Below, piece by piece: positions 32,342 through 43,279 of a stretch of 52,068 nucleotides of DNA (position 1 is its first letter; each line of letters begins with the position of its first letter). The stretch is from Chara braunii. Lineage: Eukaryota > Streptophyta > Charophyceae > Charales > Characeae. The stretch covers positions 234,292 to 286,359 of the forward strand of contig BFEA01000435.1 in assembly GCA_003427395.1 (NCBI GenBank), in the 5' to 3' direction. Both the position numbers and the translations under genes were made by a program. The notes under the pieces are model-generated. The model was given only the letters and a program-made list of their open reading frames with translations, searched no databases and was not told where the DNA came from.

Positions 32342-32739
32342 TCGATCTCTTCTGTATCTTTCCTGTTTTTGTTTTATTTTTTGTCAACGGACGTATGGGA
32401 GGACTATTTCGTGAACTTTTGCTTCATAGGCACCATGTTCTGGCATTAAAGACCCAGAGACTTCAACCCCCATACTTTCCTCGACCCCGATTTTTCTCGT
32501 CCCCCGTGATAACGCCTTTGACTGCAAATTTCTCTTCGGACGTATTCTGAGACTCCTTTTTGATGTTTCTCCCTCTTCCCCGTCTATCTCCCCATTTGTG
32601 CGTAGATGCATTAGTCGCCAGACTGTGAAAAAGGAAAAACGTGGCGAGCAAATCTTTCCATCTTCTCGCTGAAGATAGAGTTGGCACTTGGCACAACGGA
32701 GAAAGCGCAGCTACGACCTTTTCTCCGCTGTTGTAGTTT

Positions 32740-32824
<85 letters not shown>

Positions 32825-33390
32825 CCGCACCCCCGCGCATGCACTTTGGCTAGCGATTCACATTCGTCCTTCTCCCGCTGGTTCTCCGGACACGCTGTCC
32901 TTCTGCCTCTCTGTTCTTCTTGCTCTGCTCGTCGCCGTCCTGTTCATTTACCCCATTGTTGTCTTCTTCCTCTCCATTTGTCATCCTCGTCCTCTCCGGT
33001 TCTCATCTGGACTTCCGGAATTTTCTGCTCCTTCCCTGGTACTGTCGCATACCAGGATGGTACAGACCAGAACCAAGAACCGACCTCTCATAGATAGAGC
33101 AAGATAGCACAGCAGAAGACTGGAATACCAATGATCAGTACGAATCAATGTCGAAATGCAGACTGGACATACATCATCATCATCATCACGCGGTGTGAAT
33201 GGCCTGGCGCCACACACAAGAACGAAGGCGCCAGGCACAGCTCATACACAGATGAGGAGGATAGGGAGGAGATGAAGAAGAGCGGGGGACGAGATGAGAA
33301 TGTCGTGAACCCAAATGTCGCTGATATCACTCCCAGGTAGTCCCCCACAACGTCCCTGTCCAATGTAGAGTCTGAATCCCTATGTCCCCA
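32342..33390. other. Gene-free stretch around the (TC)n tract
   Basis: No credible ORF apart from frames made by the microsatellite. Confidence 0.5.
32743..32822. repeat. (TC)n microsatellite, 80 bp
   Basis: An uninterrupted TC tract; the long Ser-Leu and Arg-Glu frames across it are artefacts. Confidence 0.97.
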
Positions 33391-33391
33391 A

Positions 33392-34296
<905 letters not shown>

Positions 34297-35029
34297 TTAG
34301 ACACTCCTCGGGGACGTGATTCCAAGGATTTCATCTTCGTTCCATGTGTCCTTGGAACCTATTTTCAAAAAGAAAATGTGAAAAATGTGAAAACACTCTG
34401 AGGACAGATCCTCGGGCTCTGAGGATTTCATAGGCAAGTCGTCCTCGGTTCCAAGGGACCTCGTGAGGTCCTTTGGAGCCCCCTTGGAGCGCGAGGATCC
34501 GCGATTCACGGGCTGTTAGGGTCGAGCGTAGAAGAAAAATTGGAGGCCGAAGGTGGTCCAGTCGTGGTCCAGGGGCCGGGCGACGGACGTTGTGGACCTT
34601 CATCGTCACGGACGTCCTCCAACGGCCTCGTCCATTTACCATTGGCGTTGGATGGTGGCGGGGCGTGTCGTCATTCCAGCCGCCTCGTTTGGGGTCCGTG
34701 GCGTTCCGGTGGGGTCTCCAACGGTCGTTAATTTTGAATTTGTGGTCGTGGTGGCGGGCGCTATGTGGATGACCGTGCGTCGTCACTGTGTGCACATTCC
34801 ACAAGATCCATGCCACTCTATCCTCTCTCCTGTGTAGTTCCTGGCTGACCTGCACCGCAGGCTGCCGGTCGTGCTGCTTTTCTTGTAGTTGATGTGTTCC
34901 ACTTGTGTTTCCTGTCACTGACGCGACTTCCTGAGAGGAACCAGACGAGGCAGTTGTCGAAGAAGAAGGCGAGCAGGATGGACAAAAGGCTGACGAACAG
35001 TACACCGCCTGCAAGGGTCGAGGGGGTCA

Positions 35030-35578
35030 TCACGTCACCAACTGTTTCTGTGGAACCATGCAGGCGGCCATAGCGTCATCACACACCCGCAGATCTTTGC
35101 ACGTCCCGCCCGTTCTCCGTTTCATCCACCAGCTTGGTGTCGCTCGAGGGAGCATACTGGAGCCCAGCTCAGCGCACAGTTGAACAACAGCCTCCGAAGT
35201 TGCCACACAGTCTGGGGCGTCGACCACTCTCTGTATCAGCCTGCGCCTCGATAGCTTCGCCTTCATGAGGCCGGACGCTTTGTCTACGTGACAAAGGCCA
35301 GCGACGGCGAGCGTCATTGCCACCACCACCCTCTTCTCAATGGACGTCAACACCGCACGCCCATCTCCCCCCCCACCCTCCATTGCCCACGAACTTTGAA
35401 AAGACGTGGTCACCCCGCAAGCCTGCCTCCTTCCACATGTACGCACGTCCTCAGCGTCCACGGCCGCGTGCCAAATCGGCTGCACTTTACGCGTCCTCAG
35501 GGCAACCGGAACGGATGATGGCACAACGGAGGTCGTCGTCCACCGAAGCTCGCCTTCCAAACTGCCACACGCTGTCAC
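35030..35578 (-). CDS. Candidate transposase N-terminal fragment (PIF/Harbinger-like?)
   Basis: A 182-residue open frame within the TIR element. Its C-terminal half, from AMTLAVAGLCHVDKASGL through APDCVATSEAVVQLCAEL to SWWMKRRTGGTCKDLRVCDD, looks like a compact helical protein and resembles the region ahead of the nuclease core in PIF/Harbinger transposases. That resemblance is from memory of the family and not proven. No DDE catalytic residues are visible. The frame stops at 35030, so at best it is a truncated relic. The first 70 residues may be non-coding. Confidence 0.4.
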   Translation of the reverse strand: MTACGSLEGELRWTTTSVVPSSVPVALRTRKVQPIWHAAVDAEDVRTCGRRQACGVTTSFQSSWAMEGGGGDGRAVLTSIEKRVVVAMTLAVAGLCHVDKASGLMKAKLSRRRLIQRVVDAPDCVATSEAVVQLCAELGSSMLPRATPSWWMKRRTGGTCKDLRVCDDAMAACMVPQKQLVT

Positions 35579-35689
35579 TCAAGGAGCCAACCTAACGATG
35601 GACCTCTTCGTAGGACACACCTTCCACCACACACTGTGCGTCATCGCCGTCACTCAACAGGGCAAGAAGGATACCGCGTCAAAGGGATG

Positions 35690-36440
35690 GCGAGGAAAAC
35701 AACATATCCACTGCCTAGCCGCCGCGCTGGGAATGCTTGTGTGCCACCTAGCTGTCGTCTTTCGCCGGAACTCAATTTTCAAATTTTGGACGGGGACATT
35801 CCCACCTTTTTTTTTTTTTTGCAGCCCCCCACGTATTCACGCCTGTCGTCTGTGGACCAACATGCCTCTTGAGCAGAAATCCCAAAGCGCACCACGGACA
35901 CACCTCCCGCGGCCTCGTATAATGGTATAAAATTGGCTGCGGGAAGTCCCCGAGGATCGGGAAAACAACAGATCCAATGCGTAGCCGCCGCGCTGGGAAT
36001 GCATGTGTGCCGCCTAGCCGTCGTCCCTTGCCAGAACTCAATTTTTTAATTTTGGACGGGGACATTCCCACCTTTTTTTTAGTGTGTGCCCCTCACGTAT
36101 TCACGCCCGTCGCCTATGGACCAACTTGCCTCTTGAGCGGACATCCCGAACAGCACCACGGACACACCTTCCGCGGCCGCGTATAATCATATAAAATTGG
36201 CCGCGGGAAGTCCCCGAGGACTCATCCTTGGAGCCATTCCCCAAGGATAGGTGGAACGTCATCGCCAAAATTCCAAAATATCCCCGACGATTCATCCTCG
36301 GAGCCCGAGACCGCGACGACGTATAATTGTATAAATTTGGCAGCGGGAAGTCCATGAGGATTCGTCCTCGGAGCCTTTCCCCAGCGATAGGTGGAGCGAC
36401 ACCACCAAAATTCCAAAATTTCCCCGAGGATTCATCCTTG
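35690..36440. repeat. Nested tandem duplications in the TIR element
   Basis: A ~262-bp unit (35690-35957 and 35958-36218) contains GCCGCCGCGCTGGGAATGC, GGACGGGGACATTCCCACC and ACGTATTCACGCC. A ~141-bp unit (TATAAAATTGGCCGCGGGAA at 36190, TATAAATTTGGCAGCGGGAA at 36331) follows. Confidence 0.8.
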
Positions 36441-36524
36441 GAGCCCGAGGATGCCCTGAGGAGTGTCTAACAAGGCCCTTGTGGTGACTTATTCAGAGTG
36501 GTCCTTTCTTTTCCTTTTACTTTT

Positions 36525-36846
36525 GAGAAAATTTGTCTGGCGCTCCTGTAATTTCCATTATTTTGCGTCGCGCCCCTTCGACGACCCACTTACCCTATCA
36601 TGCCCCTCTGACCGCTATTCAAATTCCCCATGAAACCCTGGTGTCAGCTGGGCATGAAATATTTTTGTAGTGCCCCTAGCGGCATCCGTTCCAAATTTGC
36701 AGTATGCCCCTACTGTAAAGCCGTCGAGTACTAGCACCAAAATTTTCCAGATGCCCCTACCGGTAGGGTGCATGTTTTCAGTGCACCTCTATGGCTACGC
36801 GCATAATGGCCACTAATTTCTCTCTCTCTCTCTCTCTCTATTTGTT

Positions 36847-36911
<65 letters not shown>

Positions 36912-37230
36912 CACACACACACACACGCACCCACACACTCACTCACACAGTTATTTTTTGTTGCAGCACCATAAGAACCACGCGCTTCAAAGCCAAATTT
37001 CTGGAACGAGGGCATGATGGAAATACGTATTCTGCTCATGAGGGCATATCGCACAGGGAGTGGTGAAATGAGACTGGTTGTCTAGTAAGGGCACCGCAAA
37101 AAGTTGCACCCCTTTCTCACATGGGCATGCAGGAAAGTTTAGAGGCCCAAGGGCACGGCGTGGTAAGTGGGTCATTGGAGGGGTGCCACGAAAAGTAATG
37201 GAAATTAAAGGGGCGCCAGACAATTTTTTA
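36525..37230. mobile_element. TIR element family A, copy 2 (inverted, uninterrupted)
   Basis: The left end AGAAAATTTGTCTGGCG, CTGTAATTTCCATTATTTTG and the right end on minus AATTGTCTGGCGCCCC, TTAATTTCCATTACTTTTC are TIRs like those of copy 1. The interior has the same order of landmarks inverted, including (TC)n(AC)n at 36819-36911, GCTACGCGCAT and GGTGCATGTTTTC. It lacks the 221-bp retroposon, so it gives the empty site. Confidence 0.8.
36819..36911. repeat. (TC)n(AC)n compound microsatellite
   Basis: Two TC tracts split by TATTTGTT (36819-36861), then AC units to about 36911. Confidence 0.9.
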
Positions 37231-37954
37231 TTTTATTTTTATATTTAAAAAACTACACTTAACATGTTATTTGTTAAAAGAGGACATTATATTTGTCCTC
37301 TTTTGCACAAATTCAATTTAGGTTGCAGCCTAAGTAATGTAGGCATGCCCATCCTCTAGCATGAGACGGTTGTTTTGATGTGTGGTGAGATCCAGACTTG
37401 TTTAGAATTTTGATGTTTAAGTATTGTAATAATTACAGTAGTCAGAATATAATATGTTCACTGACGAGGTGGAAATAAAGTCGGAAAAATACTCAGGTGA
37501 CTCCTGGAAGGGTAGAGGAGGCCTGAGACAGTACATAAATCCTGCCCATGCCCCAGGCCTTCTTGTTGAGTATTTAGAAAAGAAGAAAGAAGAAAGCCCA
37601 AATCAGGGGTCCCAAACGACTGCCCAAAAGGGCTTAAGGGCTCAAAAAGGAACCCCTTTGTTGCATACTCGTTGCATGGACCTTGTTCCCTGGTGTGCAG
37701 GGCCGGCGACCGACATATGGGAAAGGTACTTCCAGTTCAAACCACCAGTACTTGGCCCATACATCGGCCGTGGGTCGTTGTGGGGCGTTGCCCTCAAAGG
37801 CTGGCTCCGCCAGCCAAAACAAGTTTTTTTTGTGGAGCTGGCGGGTCGGCGCGAAACGGCGTGCAGCCAGCGGCCAGTGCCTACCCGGTGAGCCACAGTG
37901 AATGGCCGTTCACGGCGTTTGCAGATGCCCAAAAGAAGGCCTTCCAGAGTGGCC
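37231..37954. other. Gene-free stretch with a perfect hairpin
   Basis: AAAAGAGGACA (37276-37286) pairs perfectly with TGTCCTCTTTT (37294-37304) around a 7-nt loop. A 145-codon open frame (37454-37891) has no family I recognise and is probably chance. Confidence 0.5.
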
Positions 37955-38420
37955 CCGAACATGGGGGGATGCGGCGAGCCGCTTCTCGCCCTCTAAAAAG
38001 GGGCAACAGCGACGGCGTCGCAACTCACGTTCGCAATGTGCAAAAAAAAAAGGCCGGTCAGCTCAGTGGCCACACCCATGAACTGTTGAAATACAGACCC
38101 ATATTCGAATCCAGATGATGGAACTTGACGAGTAAAACCAACTGGCCGGTCAGCTGAATGATATATCTCAAGGCCGTCGCCCTTAAAAAAAAAAAAAAAA
38201 AGAAAAAGGAAGTTCGAAGTGCATTTACAAACTGCTTTCGTGACTGCGCCCTCGTTACCCCCACCCCGCCAAAAAAAACAACTTCTCATGGGCCCCGACC
38301 ATGAGGGGATGTGGCGAGCCGCTTCTCGCCCCCTATTGAAAAGAAACTAGGAAAGAAAAAGGGGCAACAGCGACTGCGTCGCAANGTCGCAACTCACGTT
38401 CGGAATGTGCAAAAAAAAAG
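37955..38420. repeat. ~100-bp direct repeat flanking a SINE
   Basis: GGCCCCGAACATGGGGGGAT, GGCGAGCCGCTTCTCGCC, GGGGCAACAGCGAC and GTCGCAACTCACGTTCG occur at about 37958-38050. They recur at about 38290-38415 with a ~27-bp insertion and a single N at 38385. Confidence 0.8.
38055..38201 (+). mobile_element. tRNA-derived SINE with poly(A) tail
   Basis: GGTCAGCTCAGTGGCCAC (box A-like) and ATATTCGAATCCAGATG (box B-like, about 35 bp on) begin a ~147-bp unit that ends in 17 A (38185-38201). The family is shared with 29790-29870. The downstream part repeats GGCCGGTCAGCT. I could not define a target duplication. Confidence 0.65.
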
Positions 38421-38697
38421 ACAGGTGCAGGCATAACAAACGACAGTGGCCGTGACAAAGCCACTGGTGTCATGACTACAGGGCCGTGGTGGCTGATGGG
38501 AACAGGGTGGGGGGGGAGGGAAGAGGCAAAAATTGCGCGTTTTGAAGTTGAACCATCATGGCAGTGCCATTTAGTGTTTTATTCTTGCCTGTTTCAAACC
38601 AAGTTTTCTCAAAAAAAATATATTTTTTGGGGGTGGTAAACCCTCCACCATGCGACAATTGCTTTTTCAGTCTCCACCTAGGTCGTCGGAAAAAAAA

Positions 38698-38945
38698 TCA
38701 ATCAATCAAATCATGAATGAATGAATGAATGAGCCAATCAATTACCAATCAATCAATCATCCATCCATCTGATGCATCCATCCATCCATCCATCCATCCA
38801 TCAATGAATCATCAATCAGTCACCAATTAGTCACCAATCAATCAATCAAGGTCAATCATCAATCATCAATCATCCAATCAATCAATCAGCCACTCAATCA
38901 ATCAATCAATAAGTCACATACACACCCACACACATGCACACATAG
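38698..38945. repeat. Degenerate ATCA/ATCC tetranucleotide repeat
   Basis: About 250 bp of AATC, GAAT and CATC units with interruptions, ending in an ACAC run. Confidence 0.9.
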
Positions 38946-40130
38946 AGTGAGCAGGGTAGTTCAGTTGTAATGGTAGCCTCTTGCACGGACCCGTGAAAGC
39001 TGGAAGGAGTCAAAGGAGGCCCATTTAGCGACCCCCCATTTATGAACAGGGTGTAGGCACTGCCTGCGGCCTACTACACTACACAGAGGGGAAAAAAAAA
39101 GAGCAAGTTATTTTTCTTCTTGTCCTTTTTCCCTTGTTTTCTGTGGACCATCAACTGGGGGCTGTTTTTTTTTCCCCGTTTTGAAGCAACCTATATTCTT
39201 CTCTCAATTTCACCTTTCACTACGTACCTATCACCTCCCCTAAGCCTATACAAGGGACCTCTACAAGCATAGTTGCCTCTCACAATCAAGGGGATGCAGT
39301 AGGGCGGGGGGGGCAACTGGCGGCTTTTTCAGGCAGGCCGACCATAGTCTCCCACCAAAAATGGAAAAGAGTTCCGCCACGTGGCAGGCGCGGAGAGGAA
39401 CCTCATTCTTAGTGGGATAGGGTCGGCGACTTCGTATCCTAGGGTCTTGATGGGAAGTCAATTCCCTCGCAAGAGGGCAATCAATGCTGCTCATCATTAA
39501 CGATTGACCATAATTGGCTCCTGCTTTGTAATTGGGATGCTGGACCCAGTTTCCCTCCCCCCCCCAAAAAAGAAAAAAAAAAAAAAGAAAAAAAAAGAAA
39601 CATTCTGCCATCCGAAAAAAAAAAAACAAAAAAAACAATTGAGACCATGGCCAATCTAGGCACCGGGTCATTGGCCTCGCTCCACCGCTCTCCTTACACG
39701 ACGCGGGTGCTCTGCTGTGTGCAGTCGACGGAGGAAGGGCCACGGCGAGGGTGCTGTACTCTGGGTGATTGACGGAGGAAAGGCCGACAACAGTAGAAAG
39801 TAGGTGAGGATCCCAAGTAGAGGGGGGAGGCAGAACGCGCTGCAGAAGGGAGGAGGATTTGGGGGACGGGGATGGGAATGGGAAGAGGAGGATAAAGACA
39901 GCCGGGAAGTGCTGCATTTCCACATACACAGGCATCAGCACGACCGCACTGGCAGGATCATGAGAAGAGACAGAGGTTGGGGGGACCAGAGGAAGAGAAA
40001 GAGAGACCAAGCCAGACTCAGGAGAAGCAAAGCTCAAGAGAGAGGGCAGCCAGAGAGAGAGAGAGAGAGCTGGAAAGAAAGCGAGGACTGGCATAGTGTT
40101 TTCACAGCCTGAGGAGGAGACACGCCGCTC
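38946..40130. other. Gene-free stretch downstream of gag-pol 2
   Basis: GGTAGTTCAGTTGTAATGGT (38953) resembles a tRNA box A but has no box B. A- and G-rich tracts lie at 39545-39640. No integrase motif was found on minus here, although it is where the integrase of the adjoining element would lie. The 277-codon frame on minus (40094-39261) is low-complexity and not believed. Confidence 0.5.
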
Positions 40131-40772
40131 CTAAGACTCCATCATGCTCATGACTCTTCTCCAGCCTCCCTCGATGGCTAGGGCGATTCGTTCGTCTCGA
40201 GGTTTCACAATATAGCCCCAGGCGTCCTTTTCTTCCCTCCTCTCAATTCTGGTGACCGTGCCTTCCCTTAACTCGGCTACCATTGCCGGAGGTTCCTTTT
40301 CAAGTGCTTCGATCAATAATTCCCCTGTTGTGCAAGCGGCTCTGGCCATCTCGCTGTCCACTACCAGTGTCCCACCCTCATAATCGAGAAACTCGTCAAT
40401 CAGTTCTGCCTCTTCTAGCCCTTTGGGTGTGAGAGCCACCCTGCTCAGTCCGTCTGCTCGGTTCCTAAGGCCGACTATGCGCTCGATCTTATAGTCGAAC
40501 TGCCAAATGAATCCTACCCATCTTCCAACAGTCGGTTCTATGGGCTTATAGTTCTTCAGGGCCCCGGCGACATTAGTCGAGTCTATCCTCAAGATAAATC
40601 TCCTCCCGAAGAGATAGGCCTGAAAGGTCTTGAGACAATGGAGTATCGCAAGCACCTCCTTTTCGAACTGGGAATAGCGTCGTTCGACCGAGTTGAGTGT
40701 CCTGCTTTCAAACCTGATTGGCCGTTCTCTACCGTCTTCGCCCTTCTGTGTTAACACCTTGCCAACCGCCAT
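40131..40772 (-). pseudogene. Gag-pol 2: RNase H and pol tail
   Basis: A 213-residue open stretch. The RNase H core keeps KEVLAILHCL (Glu), RIDSTNVAG (Asp) and RNRADGLSR, the usual C-terminal motif. The first catalytic Asp is just upstream, in LETDGG near 40785. About 110 residues of charged tail follow to a TAG at 40131-40133. It would remove template RNA. What follows pol on this strand is not integrase-like. Confidence 0.85.
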
Positions 40773-41010
40773 TGGCCCACCATCCGTCTCAAGGATGAAT
40801 GGTCGGCCGACCTCGTTGTTAAAACACGGAGCGGCAAGAGTGACTTCTTCGGATGTGAGAATATTCTTCAGAGTCTAGACGACCGATTCCCTTTCCTGAA
40901 TCCAATCGAGCATGCCTTCTTCACGGATCATGACTCGAATCGGTTCCGCTATCTTTGCGAACCCTTTTATGAAGATTCTCCAAAAGCCTACCACCCAGGA
41001 ATGCCCTGAC

Positions 41011-42015
41011 TTATGTTGTAGTTCGAAGAGGCGTAGGCCACTGTGCTATCTTATCGGTCTTTGCCGGATCCGGCTTCCTTTCATAGGCCCCACACCGAAA
41101 TCCCAAAATTGTGACTTCTACAATTGCCAAGATACTCTTCGGACCTCTAGCGGTTATGTTGTATTCTAGGAATCTTCGCAGCAGTTCTTTAATATCCTGC
41201 AGGTGGTCCCAAACAAACTTTCTTATCCCCGGCTGGACTTCGGTCTCATCCTTCTCCCGTGCTCCTTTGACTGGGTTGTCGTCAATGTAGGGCTCACATT
41301 TGTCTGGAAACATGTCCCCGGCCACCGCGAGCATCCTTCTCTGTGTCTCTGCTACCACATTAGTAAATCCCATACTAGGGGTGACCTGCATCTGCAACTG
41401 TCCTACTGGCGTATGCATAGCCGTGTAGGGCCTATCTCGTGCGTCCAGCGGGAGCTGGTCGTATCCTGAGTACATATCTATCAAGGAGTAAATACTGCAT
41501 CCGGCATGGGATTCGGCCAGGAGATCTGCCTGCGGCAACGATCCCACGTCTCAGATGGTGACAACATTTAACTTTTGCAGGTCCTGAATCCACCTAAGTG
41601 ACTTGTTGGGCTTGCGGAATACAAACCACTTGTTGGCATAAGGAGATGCGGTGGGTTTTGCAACGAAGGAGTCAATTTTTGCCCCAAGGAGTTCCGTCAC
41701 TTCTCCTGCGATCCAAAAATTGTAGGCCGGTCCCTTGTCATTCCAACACTCATGCTCAACCGTGTGGATCCTGACTGGTGGAATCAACTTAGCGTCCAGG
41801 CGCCCTTTCTGATGGTCATTGAAGGCAAATGCTAGGTGAGATTCTTGGCATACTTTTTTGATTGCCCGTGTTTCTTGTTCTGTCAGAAAATCCTTCACTA
41901 CGATCTTCATGGTTTGGGCCACCTCATCTGGTATCCTAGGTCCTTCCGCCATCCTCCTTTCTTTAATTACCCGAAGAACCTCCTCCTCCTTTTCCATGAC
42001 CTCCTCCTTAGTCAT
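41011..42015 (-). pseudogene. Gag-pol 2: reverse transcriptase
   Basis: Two open stretches in one frame (42015-41551 and 41547-41011) are separated by one TGA at 41551-41553, where Arg (CGA) before DVGSLPQ is likely. RT motifs: RIHTVEHECWNDKGPAY ahead of the domain, TASPYANKWFVFRK, LRWIQDLQKLNVVT, YSLIDMYSGYDQL (first catalytic Asp), VTPSMGFTNV and EPYIDDNPVKG (Asp pair). The connection region follows in another frame (FLGVVGFWRIFIKGFA). DGGAE protease and this RT type recall Ty3/gypsy polyproteins common in fungi and oomycetes; that is inference. Confidence 0.88.
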
Positions 42016-42050
42016 CTCGAGTCGGATGGAGACCGGCTTCGCCTTCTTTC

Positions 42051-43262
42051 TTACTGTCTTATACCTTCGAACGCTTCCTTCCGGGATCTTTCTTCTAAAA
42101 AATGAAGGGCTGGGGTTGCTTGCGGGGCTTCCACAATGCGGGGCTGACTACTGACCAGCTCCCTATTTAGGCAATAGCCTTTCTGGACCCTCTCCTCGAA
42201 GCGGGCGAGGGCGGCCGGGTCAACGGCCACCTTGTGGTACCTGATTGCTTTGACCAGCTGCAGTAAATCCGGGATCTCTAGTGTGACCTTATCCTTGTTG
42301 TCCCGGATCTCCCCGCGCTTGGGCAAACTGGCTCCCAATTCGACCTCTGTTTCCTTCTCTACTACCATGACTCCCAGGGCGTCTTCGTCTGACCTACGTT
42401 TCTTCATCGGGAGTCCCATCTTGACCCATTCTTTCTTTCTAAAGGCCTCTTCGATCATAATTTCCACCCTCTCTCTCATCTTTTCCATATGTGCGAAGGC
42501 CCCCTTTCTAGCGCTCTCCTCAAAGGAAGGTGACCAGGTTGCGAGCTTCCCTTTTGGCGTGTCTCCCCTGGTTCCCATAAGGCGAAGCAGCTCGCCCTGT
42601 CCTGTCACCGGGTCCTCTATGTCTACTATGTAGGCGCCGTCGTGCAGATGCATCCCGATCATCTCCACGTTCACACACCACGGGCGCCCGAGGATCACAT
42701 CATGGTCCATTTCGTCCATGACGGTCATTCGTTGGAACGACCATATAGACTTTCTAACCCCGGCTTTAACTGCGCACTTGGTAACATAGCCAGAGAAGGG
42801 GATTTCCCCACCTGCTCCCCGGATACTCCCTGTCACTTTTCGGTTGATTGTACACCCAAAAATTGTTGCAAAGTCCTTGCGAATGAGTGTGATTTCTGCC
42901 CCGCCATCTACCAGTGCATCCGTATGGTGGCTGCCAATCTGGACTTTCAGTTTCCCTACCGGTAGCGCATGGAAACTCAGTTTCATACCAGGTGGTGCCC
43001 TCATGACTTCTCCGCCTTCCCGGTCTGGCAGACTTAGCCGATTGTCTGCGAAGGCCTTTTCCAGATCTTCCTGATCCCCGGAGGCCCTCTGAAGGTTTGC
43101 CACTTTCCGTGGTGGTTCCTCTTCCTTGTCTTCCTCGCGCACATCCTGTTCCCCCGCTACTTTCACCCTTTGCCTTATTAGGAGGTGCCTCAGGCCCTTC
43201 AGTAGTCTAGGACTAGCCTGCAACATGGTCTGGAAGGAAACCGATACCATGGTCCCTAGCAA
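42051..43262 (-). pseudogene. Gag-pol 2: retropepsin-containing segment
   Basis: A 403-residue open stretch. Residues 9-40 (FQTMLQASPRLLKGLRHLL) match the conserved pre-protease helix of this polyprotein type. The protease follows from about residue 105: HTDALVDGGAEITLIRKD, where the active-site triad reads Asp-Gly-Gly instead of Asp-Thr/Ser-Gly, and HDVILGRPW as the C-terminal motif. The next ~200 residues, a charged linker, lead to RT. A frameshift near 42060 separates it from RT. Confidence 0.8.
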
Positions 43263-43279
43263 CTGGCTAAGGGTGTGGT

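Larger units (their letters stand above)
34297..36470. mobile_element. 2.17-kb TIR DNA element
   Basis: TTAGACACTCCTC at the left end is matched by GAGGAGTGTCTAA at the right. If the outer TTA/TAA is target sequence, the TIR starts GACACTCCTC and the target is TTA-like, as for PIF/Harbinger. The right third is packed with palindromic units of the type GAGGATTCATCCTCGGAGCC (36212, 36286, 36357, 36425) and has 262-bp and 141-bp tandem duplications. An ORF on minus (35578-35030) may be transposase-related. Confidence 0.65.

Noticed and set aside
32463-33107. Arg-Glu or Ser-Leu repeat proteins
   Set aside because: Translations of the (TC)n microsatellite.
34331-35014. 227-codon minus frame in the TIR element
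   Set aside because: His/Arg/Ser/Pro-rich with no motif; the frame at 35030-35578 is the better transposase candidate.
37454-37891. 145-codon plus frame
   Set aside because: No family resemblance; several overlapping frames of similar length; the region is repeat-derived.
39261-40094. 277-codon minus frame
   Set aside because: Ser/Pro/Phe-rich low complexity crossing A/G tracts; no family, and it lies where non-coding flank is expected.
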